Shown here: one piece after another, positions 1 through 5,025 of the stretch
Position numbering within the stretch: the stretch's first letter is position 1
How the letters are laid out: each line of letters starts with the position of its first letter
Assembly: GCA_900552725.1 (NCBI GenBank)
Contig: USAT01000111.1
Span: 1-5,747 of the forward strand
Direction: 5' to 3'
Origin: an uncultured Eubacteriales bacterium
GTDB taxonomy: Bacteria > Bacillota > Clostridia > Oscillospirales > Oscillospiraceae
Length of the DNA stretch: 5,747 nt
The notes under the pieces: model-generated
Seen by the model: only the letters and a program-made list of their open reading frames with translations
The model's database searches: none
Told to the model about the DNA's origin: nothing
Translations under genes and position numbers: made by a program

Positions 1-55
1 ACCTCTCCGTCATTGCTTCGCAATGCCACCTCCCCTTGTAGGGGAGGCCTTGGCA
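1..55 (+). repeat. Palindromic intergenic repeat module, probably cut by left edge
   Basis: This is one half-unit of the repeat family seen twice more in the window. It starts with CCTCTCCGTCA. A perfect hairpin follows (CATTGC 11-16, loop TTC, GCAATG 20-25), then a second one (CCTCCCC 29-35, loop TTGTA, GGGGAGG 41-47). An outer TGCCA (24-28) can pair with TGGCA (51-55), closing the second hairpin. The order of lead sequence, variable hairpin and CTCCC-type hairpin matches the modules at 2251-2339 and 4719-4887. The second half of an inverted pair is not visible here. It lies downstream of argB, and no T-tract follows the hairpin on the minus strand, so it is not an obvious argB terminator. 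Confidence 0.6.
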
Positions 56-76
56 AAATGGGAAAGTCTTTTTTCT

Positions 77-105
77 ATTATACAGTTCTGTGCCTATTTC
101 AGCAA
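77..105 (-). promoter_or_regulatory. Candidate sigma-70-type promoter pointing left, just after argB
   Basis: On the minus strand there is TTGCTG (105-100), a spacer of exactly 17 bases, and a perfect TATAAT (82-77). The -35 box matches the consensus at four of six positions. It begins 3 bases past the argB stop codon. It would drive a gene beyond the left edge through the repeat at 1-55. Chance occurrence is possible because this short gap is AT-richer than its surroundings. Confidence 0.45.
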
Positions 106-108
106 GTC

Positions 109-963
109 TTACTCCTGATGACTTCTCCGGTAGAAACGGGTGCCGGAGCCGCGGTTGGAGAACAGCTCCAGCAGGATGGAGTGGGGAACGCGGCCATCGA
201 TGATGACGGCCTCGTGGACGCCTTGATAGATGGCGTCGGCCATGCCGCCGATCTTGGGGATCATGCCGCCCGCGATGATGCCCGCGGACTTGTAGCCCTC
301 GATCTCGGAGACCTCCACTTCGGGGATGAGGGTGGACTCGTCGTCCTTATCCCGCAGCAGACCCGCGATGTCGGTCATGGAAACGAGCTTTTCCGCCTTG
401 AGCGCAATGGCGATCTGGGCGGCAGCGGTATCGGCGTTGACGTTGTACGCCTGACCGAGGTCGTCCATACCCACCGTCGCGATGACCGGGATGTAGCCGC
501 CGTTCAACAGGTTCTGGATCAGGGTGGGGTCCACATGGATGATCTCGCCCACATGGCCCAGCTGGGGGTCCAGCTCGGTGCAGCGGAGCATCTGACCGTC
601 CATGCCGCACAGGCCCACGCCGCGGCCCCGGAGCTTGGCCACGAGGTCTTTGTTCACCTTACCGGCCAGCACCTGCTGGACGATCTCCATGGTGGCGTCG
701 TCCGTCACCCGCAGACCGTTTGCAAAATGGCTCTCCACGCCGACCTTCTTCAGCATTTCGTTGATGGCCGGGCCGCCGCCGTGGACCAGCACCACCCGCA
801 CGCCCAGCAGCGTCAGGGTGACGAGGTCGTTCATGACGGCATTCTTCAGCGTCTCGTTGATCATGGCGTTGCCGCCGTATTTGATGACCATGGTCTTGCC
901 GTGGTATTTCTGGATGTAAGGGGTCGCCTCCGAAAACAGGAGGGCCATTTCTTCGTTTTTCAT
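109..963 (-). CDS. argB: Acetylglutamate kinase (N-acetyl-L-glutamate 5-phosphotransferase)
   Basis: ArgB is cytosolic and phosphorylates N-acetylglutamate with ATP, the second step of arginine synthesis. The 284-residue protein is complete and of normal length for the amino acid kinase family. Visible motifs are the phosphate-binding IKYGGNAM (27-34, with K28), VHGGGP (60-65), NVNAD (174-178), MTDIAGLL (196-203) and GGMIPK (232-237). About 25 residues precede the first strand and read like the N-terminal helix of arginine-inhibited hexameric kinases. The C-terminal HSILLELF and GSGT (261-275) also fit that class. Feedback inhibition by arginine is therefore inferred. The ATG at 963 is preceded by AGAGGA with a 5-base spacer. 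The gene starts 31 bases after argJ and so is very likely co-transcribed with it. No disrupted motif is seen. Confidence 0.97.
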   Translation of the reverse strand: MKNEEMALLFSEATPYIQKYHGKTMVIKYGGNAMINETLKNAVMNDLVTLTLLGVRVVLVHGGGPAINEMLKKVGVESHFANGLRVTDDATMEIVQQVLAGKVNKDLVAKLRGRGVGLCGMDGQMLRCTELDPQLGHVGEIIHVDPTLIQNLLNGGYIPVIATVGMDDLGQAYNVNADTAAAQIAIALKAEKLVSMTDIAGLLRDKDDESTLIPEVEVSEIEGYKSAGIIAGGMIPKIGGMADAIYQGVHEAVIIDGRVPHSILLELFSNRGSGTRFYRRSHQE

Positions 964-994
964 ATGTTTCCTCTTCCCGCTCTATACACGTTTC

Positions 995-2224
995 TCAGGT
1001 GCGGTAGTCGCCGTTGATCTTGACGTAATCGTAGGTCAGATCACAGCCCCACGCCTTTGCGCTGGCGTCGCCGGTGCCCATATCCACCTTGACGAGGACA
1101 TCGTGCTCCGCCAGAACCTTGGCCGCTTCCTCCTCGCTGTAGGGGTGGTAGGCGGCATTCTCGCAGACATACACCTCGCCCGCCGCGCTGGACAGCCAGA
1201 CGCAGACCTTATCGATGGAGAAATCGCCGGGGGTGTAGCCGATGGCGCAGAGGATGCGGCCCCAGTTGGCGTCCCGGCCAAAGACCGCCGCCTTGAACAG
1301 GTTGGAGCAGACCACGCTGCGGGAGACCGCCCGCGCCGTCTTCAGGTCGGGCGCATGGGTCACTTCGCAGGTGATGAGGTGGGTCGCGCCCTCGCCGTCA
1401 CCGGCGTGCTCGGCGCACATGTGCTCAGCAATGGCGGTCAGGGCCGCCACGAAGGCGTCATAGTCCGCATTTTCTTCCACGATCTCCGGGTTGCCCGCCA
1501 GACCCGACGCCATGATGATCAGCGTATCGTTGGTGGACGTATCCAGATCGACGCTCATCTGGTTGTAGGTGCCGGGGACCACTGTCTTGAGCGCCTTTTC
1601 CAGCAGGGCGGGGGAGACGGCGGCATCGGTGGTGTAGAAGGCCAGCATGGTGGCCATGTTGGGGGCGATCATGCCGCTGCCCTTGCCGATGGCACCCACG
1701 GTGCAGGTCTCGCCGCCCAGCTCAAACTGGATGGCGTATTCCTTTTTGTGGGTGTCGGTGGTCATGATGGCCGTTGCCGCGTCGGTGCTGCCCTGCGCGG
1801 TGGCGGCCAGCTTTTCGGCGGCGGCAGGGATGCCGTGGGCAAAGGGGTCAATGACCATGGGCTGCCCGATGACGCCGGTGGAAGCGGGCAGAACATCCTC
1901 TGCCGGAATGTTCAGCGCCTTGCCGACCAGCTCGCAGCACTCTTCGGCCAGCGCCACGCCGTTGGCGGCGCAGGTGTTGGCGTTGCCGCTGTTCACGAGG
2001 ATGGCCTGTGCATAGCCGTCGGTCAGGTGGGCGCGGTCCACCTTGATGGGTGCGCCGCAGACTTTATTTGTGGTATACACACCGGCCGCTGCGCAGCGGA
2101 CGTCCGCCTTGATCAGCGCCAGATCGTATTTTTCATTGTGGTTGGCACGGATGCCGCAATGGACGCCCGCCGCCGCGAAACCCTTGGGCGCGCAGATGCC
2201 GCCCGCTACTTCCTTATATTGCAT
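995..2224 (-). CDS. argJ: Glutamate N-acetyltransferase (ornithine acetyltransferase), possibly also amino-acid N-acetyltransferase
   Basis: ArgJ moves the acetyl group from N-acetylornithine to glutamate, releasing ornithine and regenerating N-acetylglutamate. This is the recycling form of the arginine pathway. The protein has 409 residues, normal for the family. The self-cleavage site is visible in KGSGMIAPNMATM (181-193): cutting between A191 and T192 would give an alpha chain and a beta chain whose first residue T192 is the nucleophile. The oxyanion-hole motif STGVIG is at 116-121, and the typical C-terminus DYVKINGDYRT closes the protein. The ATG at 2224 is chosen because AAAGGAG lies 7 bases upstream. 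An in-frame ATG 12 codons earlier falls inside a repeat. Whether the enzyme also uses acetyl-CoA (bifunctional form) cannot be read from sequence alone. Confidence 0.97.
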   Translation of the reverse strand: MQYKEVAGGICAPKGFAAAGVHCGIRANHNEKYDLALIKADVRCAAAGVYTTNKVCGAPIKVDRAHLTDGYAQAILVNSGNANTCAANGVALAEECCELVGKALNIPAEDVLPASTGVIGQPMVIDPFAHGIPAAAEKLAATAQGSTDAATAIMTTDTHKKEYAIQFELGGETCTVGAIGKGSGMIAPNMATMLAFYTTDAAVSPALLEKALKTVVPGTYNQMSVDLDTSTNDTLIIMASGLAGNPEIVEENADYDAFVAALTAIAEHMCAEHAGDGEGATHLITCEVTHAPDLKTARAVSRSVVCSNLFKAAVFGRDANWGRILCAIGYTPGDFSIDKVCVWLSSAAGEVYVCENAAYHPYSEEEAAKVLAEHDVLVKVDMGTGDASAKAWGCDLTYDYVKINGDYRT

Positions 2225-2231
2225 AAAGATT

Positions 2232-2238
2232 CTCCTTT
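2232..2238 (-). promoter_or_regulatory. Ribosome binding site fixing the argJ start
   Basis: AAAGGAG on the minus strand lies 7 bases before the ATG at 2224. It decides against the longer frame beginning at 2260, whose extra codons come from the repeat element at 2251-2339. Confidence 0.85.
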
Positions 2239-2250
2239 CCCACAGGAAAC

Positions 2251-2339
2251 ACTCCCTCAAAGAGGGAGCCTTTGCGTAATCGTCCTCTGTAAAAGGCTCC
2301 CTCCCAGAGGGAGCTGTCGCCGGAGGCGGCTGAGGGAGT
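2251..2339. repeat. Palindromic MITE-like element filling the argC-argJ gap
   Basis: The element is bounded by the perfect inverted repeat ACTCCCTCA (2251-2259) and TGAGGGAGT (2331-2339). A longer inner inverted repeat pairs GAGGGAGCCTTT (2262-2273) with AAAGGCTCCCTC (2292-2303). Three small hairpins can form: CTCCCTC/GAGGGAG (2252-2268), GCTCCCTC/GAGGGAGC (2296-2314), and GTCGCC/GGCGGC (2316-2330) with one wobble pair. Read on the minus strand it starts ACTCCCTCAGCC, which matches the ACTCCCTCAGTC lead of the copy at 4719-4887 at 11 of 12 bases. The left half lacks the first hairpin, so the element looks like one full module facing one shortened module. It starts 3 bases after the argC stop. 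No target-site duplication is evident. It carries no gene. Confidence 0.8.
2291..2314 (-). terminator. Terminator-like hairpin inside the argC-argJ repeat
   Basis: On the minus strand a perfect 8-base stem (GCTCCCTC, loop TGG, GAGGGAGC) is followed by CTTTT. It lies between argC and argJ in the direction of transcription. The stem is strong but the T-tract has only four T's, so partial read-through is more likely than full termination. It is part of the repeat, so the resemblance may come from the repeat's own structure. Confidence 0.35.
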
Positions 2340-2342
2340 CCT

Positions 2343-3284
2343 TTACTCCAATCCTTCCGTTTCCGGCAGTCCCAGCATCAGATTCATGCACTGCACCGCT
2401 GCACCGGACGAGCCCTTGCCCAAATTGTCGAACAGGGAGATCAGCATCATCTGGTCGCCCGCCGCGTTCACGGTCAGGTACAGCTCCATCCGGTCGGAGC
2501 CGGAGAGGGCGTTGGAGTACAGGCCGTTTTCAGGCAGAGGCTCATTCAGCGCGTGGACGGAGACCGTTGCGCCGTCCTTATAATAACCCGCGATGCCCTC
2601 GGCCACAGCCTCGGCGGTGGTGCCCGCCAGCTTCAGGTCCAGCGGCACCAGCACCTGCATCCCGGAATAGTAATCGCAGACCACCGGCACAAAGGCGGGC
2701 GTGTGGGCCAAGCCGCTGATCTTCTGCATCTCCGGCAGGTGCTTGTGGGCCAAAGTCAGGCCGTAGCTCTTGGGGGCGTCGATCTTGCTATGGGCCGGGC
2801 GGTCGGCGCTCTCATATTCGGCGATCATCTTCTTGCCGCCGCCGGAGTAGCCGGAGATGCCGGTGCAGCTGAAGGGATAGTCCGCCGGGGCCAGCCCCAG
2901 CTCCACCAGAGGCCGGGCAATGCTGATGAAGCCGCTGGCGTAGCAGCCGGGCACGGCCACGCGATAGGAATTTTTGATCTTCTCTTTCTGGCCCTTCAGC
3001 TCCGGGAAACCGTAATCCCATGCCGGGGCGGTGCGGAAGGCCGTGGAGGTATCCAGCACCTTGACATCCGGGCGGAGCAGGGGCATGACCTCTTTCGAGG
3101 CCGCGTCGGGCAGGCAGAGGAAGGCGAGATCGGCGGAGTTGATGACCTTCGCCCGCTCGTTCACGTCCTTGCGGCCCTCGGCAGAGATGCTCAGCAGCTC
3201 GATCTCCGGCCGGGCAGCCAGACGGTCGGCGATGCGCAGACCGGTGGTGCCGGAAGAGCCGTCAATAAAAACTTTCACGCTCAT
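2343..3284 (-). CDS. argC: N-acetyl-gamma-glutamyl-phosphate reductase, short type 2 form
   Basis: ArgC reduces N-acetylglutamyl phosphate with NADPH to N-acetylglutamate semialdehyde, the third step of the pathway. The 313-residue protein matches the shorter type 2 family (about 310 residues) rather than the common type 1 (about 345). Its N-terminus KVFIDGSSGTTGLRI (4-18) is the typical type 2 nucleotide-binding start. The catalytic cysteine is C114 in VAVPGCYASG, and the active-site histidine region is AHKHLPEM (179-186). The family C-terminal motif GKGSSGAAVQCMN is at 289-301. The ATG at 3284 overlaps the argH stop as ATGA, with GGGAGG 10 bases upstream inside argH. Longer in-frame starts would overlap argH by over 100 bases and are not needed. 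The overlap suggests translational coupling with argH. Confidence 0.96.
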   Translation of the reverse strand: MSVKVFIDGSSGTTGLRIADRLAARPEIELLSISAEGRKDVNERAKVINSADLAFLCLPDAASKEVMPLLRPDVKVLDTSTAFRTAPAWDYGFPELKGQKEKIKNSYRVAVPGCYASGFISIARPLVELGLAPADYPFSCTGISGYSGGGKKMIAEYESADRPAHSKIDAPKSYGLTLAHKHLPEMQKISGLAHTPAFVPVVCDYYSGMQVLVPLDLKLAGTTAEAVAEGIAGYYKDGATVSVHALNEPLPENGLYSNALSGSDRMELYLTVNAAGDQMMLISLFDNLGKGSSGAAVQCMNLMLGLPETEGLE

Positions 3285-4681
3285 GCGTTGTTCGCCTCCC
3301 ATGCGTCCAACTGTGCGGCGGCCAGTTCGATCTGGTGTTTCACGCTGGCTTCGCTGGGGCCGCCGTAGCTGGTGCGGCCTTCGCAGCACTTGATCAGGTC
3401 GATGGCGTCGTAAATATCCTGCTGGAACAGGCTGCTGTAGCCCTTGAACTCGTCGAGGGTCAGCTCTTCGAGGGTCTTGTCCTTGGCGATGCAGTCGGAG
3501 ACCATGCAGCCGGTCAGCTTGTAAGCGTCGCGGAAGGGCATTCCCTTCTTGGTCAGGTAGTCGGCGCAGTCGGTGGCGTTGATGAAGCCCTTGGCGGCGG
3601 CGCGGCGCATGTTGGCGGGCAGGGTCTTCATGGTGTCCAGCATGGGGGTCACCGTCTTCAGGCAGAGGTCGAGGGTATCCACGGCGTCGAAGATGGCTTC
3701 CTTGTCCTCCTGCATATCCTTGTTGTAGGCGAGGGGGATGCCCTTCATCATGACCAGCAGGGTGTTCAGGTCGCCGTAGACGCGGCCGGTCTTGCCGCGG
3801 ATCAGCTCGGTAACATCCGGGTTCTTCTTCTGCGGCATGATGGAAGAGCCGGTGGTAAAGGCATCGTCCAGCTCAATGAACTTGAACTCCCAGCTGCACC
3901 AGAGGATGATCTCCTCGGAAAGACGGGACAGGTGCATCATGCAGATGGAGATGGCGTTTGCCAGCTCGATGCAGAAATCGCGGTCGGACACGCCGTCCAG
4001 ACTGTTGGCGCAGGGAGCCGCAAAGCCCAGCTTTTCGGCGGTGAACTGGCGGTCCAGCGGGTAGGTGGTGCCAGCCAGCGCGCCGCTGCCCAGCGGGCAC
4101 TGTGCGTCCATGCGGGCGGTGGCATCCTCAAAGCGCTGCAGATCCCGCAGCAGCATGGAGGCATATGCCATCAGGGCGTGGCCAAAGGTGATGGGCTGGG
4201 CACGCTGCAGATGGGTGTAGCCGGGCATGACGGCGGTGGTGTTCTCACCGGCCTTTTTGCAGATGACCTTGATGAGCTCCACAATGTAGGCCTGCAGGGT
4301 GTGGCTGTAGTCCCGCAGGGTCAGGCGGATATCCAGCGCCACCTGATCGTTGCGGCTGCGGCCGGTGTGCAGCCGCTTGCCGGCGTCGCCGATGCGGGCG
4401 GTGAGGGTCTGCTCCACAAAGGTGTGCACATCCTCGGCATTGGGGTCGATCTCCAGCCTGCCGGCTGCCAGATCGTCGGCGATGGATGCCAGACCGTTGA
4501 GGATGTCCTCACAGTCCTTTTCCGAGATGATGCCCTGCTTTGCCAGCATGGCGGCGTGCACGCCGCTGCCGCGCATATCCTGCGCGATCATGCGCTGATC
4601 GAAGCGGATGGAGGAGTTGAAGTCGTTCACGCGGGAATCCACGGCCTTGGAAAAACGGCCCTTCCAGAGTTGTTCTGCCAT
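3281..4681 (-). CDS. argH: Argininosuccinate lyase
   Basis: ArgH splits argininosuccinate into arginine and fumarate, the last step of arginine synthesis. It is a cytosolic homotetramer of the fumarase/aspartase superfamily. The 466-residue protein is complete and of usual length. It shows the N-terminal LWKGRFSK (5-12), TGRSRNDQ (107-114), GYTHLQRAQP (154-163, with general-acid-region H157) and the family signature GSSIMPQKKNP (278-288), which carries the catalytic serine on its flexible loop. The start is the ATG at 4681, with AAAGGA 7 bases upstream. The same frame stays open for 107 more codons, but those run through a repeat and an argG terminator and give non-homologous sequence. It follows argG in order but is separated from it by 344 bases. 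It overlaps argC by four bases. Confidence 0.98.
   Translation of the reverse strand: MAEQLWKGRFSKAVDSRVNDFNSSIRFDQRMIAQDMRGSGVHAAMLAKQGIISEKDCEDILNGLASIADDLAAGRLEIDPNAEDVHTFVEQTLTARIGDAGKRLHTGRSRNDQVALDIRLTLRDYSHTLQAYIVELIKVICKKAGENTTAVMPGYTHLQRAQPITFGHALMAYASMLLRDLQRFEDATARMDAQCPLGSGALAGTTYPLDRQFTAEKLGFAAPCANSLDGVSDRDFCIELANAISICMMHLSRLSEEIILWCSWEFKFIELDDAFTTGSSIMPQKKNPDVTELIRGKTGRVYGDLNTLLVMMKGIPLAYNKDMQEDKEAIFDAVDTLDLCLKTVTPMLDTMKTLPANMRRAAAKGFINATDCADYLTKKGMPFRDAYKLTGCMVSDCIAKDKTLEELTLDEFKGYSSLFQQDIYDAIDLIKCCEGRTSYGGPSEASVKHQIELAAAQLDAWEANNA
3295..3300 (-). promoter_or_regulatory. Ribosome binding site for argC inside argH
   Basis: GGGAGG on the minus strand lies 10 bases before the argC ATG at 3284 and within the last argH codons. 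It supports the ATGA-overlap start. The spacer is a little long, which fits a start helped by ribosomes finishing argH. Confidence 0.7.
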
Positions 4682-4688
4682 AGTTTTA

Positions 4689-4694
4689 TCCTTT
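4689..4694 (-). promoter_or_regulatory. Ribosome binding site fixing the argH start
   Basis: AAAGGA on the minus strand lies 7 bases before the ATG at 4681. It selects the family-length 466-residue ArgH over the long in-frame extension. A short inverted repeat (ATAGG 4699-4703, CCTAT 4712-4716) sits just upstream. I see no convincing promoter between the argG terminator and this site. Confidence 0.8.
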
Positions 4695-4718
4695 ACTGAT
4701 AGGCGGCTCGCCCTATTC

Positions 4719-4887
4719 ACTCCCTCAGTCACGGCTTGCGCCGTGCCAGCTCCCCCGAGGGGGGAGCTTTTCTTCTGCCTGCGAAAGGCAAGAGCTTCCC
4801 CACTTGAAGAACGGCTTTGCCGAACTGCGCATAAAGCTCGCCCTTCGGGAGAGCTGGCAAACCCGTCAGGGTTTGACTGAGAGGGTT
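4719..4887. repeat. Inverted pair of palindromic repeat modules in the argG-argH gap
   Basis: Two half-units face each other. The left half (plus strand) has CCCTCAGTCA (4722-4731), hairpin ACGGC/GCCGT (4731-4744), GCCAGCTC (4745-4752), and hairpin AGCTCCCCC/GGGGGAGCT (4748-4768) followed by TTTCTTCT. The right half is its mirror: AGCTC/GAGCT hairpin with an inner CCC/GGG (4835-4855), GAGCTGGC (4851-4858), hairpin AAACCC/GGGTTT (4859-4874), and TGACTGAGAGGG (4874-4885). GCCAGCTC/GAGCTGGC and the outer ends make the whole unit an imperfect inverted repeat. The core between them (4769-4834) holds two more small hairpins (4776-4790 and 4812-4822) and no gene. No transposase gene and no clear target duplication are present, so it is non-autonomous if mobile. 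Confidence 0.85.
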
Positions 4888-4901
4888 CGTTAATTTCTTC
4901 T

Positions 4902-4948
4902 AAAAACGGCAAAGCCGCCGCAGGGGAAAACGCTCCTGCGGCGGTGCC
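4902..4948 (-). terminator. Rho-independent terminator of argG
   Basis: Read on the minus strand, a 10-base GC stem (CCGCCGCAGG 4944-4935, CCTGCGGCGG 4924-4915) has a 10-base loop. It is extended by GGCA/TGCC (4948-4945 with 4911-4908) across a three-base bulge. GTTTTT (4907-4902) follows at once. It starts 77 bases after the argG stop and precedes the repeat and argH. This is a textbook intrinsic terminator, so argH and the genes after it probably need read-through or their own promoter. Confidence 0.85.
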
Positions 4949-4949
4949 G

Positions 4950-4965
4950 CCGGCAACGATGCCGG
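4950..4965. other. Short perfect hairpin after argG
   Basis: CCGGCA (4950-4955) pairs perfectly with TGCCGG (4960-4965) around a four-base loop, directly next to the argG terminator. No T-tract follows on the minus strand. It may stabilise the 3' end of the argG message, but no function is shown. Confidence 0.5.
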
Positions 4966-4980
4966 TTGGATGGAACTTCC

Positions 4981-5002
4981 GTGTGAAAGTGTGAAAACAC
5001 AC
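4981..5002. repeat. Tandem GTGTGAAA repeat with hairpin, 3' of argG
   Basis: GTGTGAAA occurs twice in tandem (4981-4988 and 4989-4996) and is followed by ACACAC. CACAC (4998-5002) can pair with either GTGTG, giving two alternative hairpins; the nearer one has a perfect 5-base stem and an AAAA loop. It lies in the argG 3' untranslated region, 23 bases or more past the stop. Confidence 0.5.
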
Positions 5003-5025
5003 GAAAGGGAAGATGTTACAGCTGA

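Noticed and set aside
13..1017. 334-codon plus-strand frame opposite argB
   Set aside because: It covers all of argB in antisense and has the same low-information composition as the other shadow frames.
2251..2339. Complete insertion sequence
   Set aside because: The element is only 89 bases long, has no transposase and no visible target-site duplication, so it is called a repeat only.
1103..2719. 538-codon plus-strand frame across argJ, the repeat and argC
   Set aside because: It is antisense to two well-supported genes and runs through a non-coding repeat; its end becomes an R-, P- and S-rich low-complexity sequence.
2553..3368. 271-codon plus-strand frame opposite argC
   Set aside because: It is antisense to argC with no recognisable domain and no ribosome site worth noting.
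3285..3389. Upstream in-frame start for ArgC
   Set aside because: It would extend deep into argH with an R-rich peptide; the type 2 family begins at the MSVKVFIDG start chosen.
3335..4699. 454-codon open frame on the plus strand opposite argH
   Set aside because: It lies antisense to a clear argH. Its translation is a repetitive H-, G-, V- and A-rich product with no family resemblance, typical of a shadow frame in GC-rich genes.
4682..5002. 107-codon N-terminal extension of ArgH
   Set aside because: It crosses the argG terminator and the repeat element, has no homology to lyases, and the ATG at 4681 has a proper ribosome site and gives the family length. The repeat simply lacks stops in this frame.
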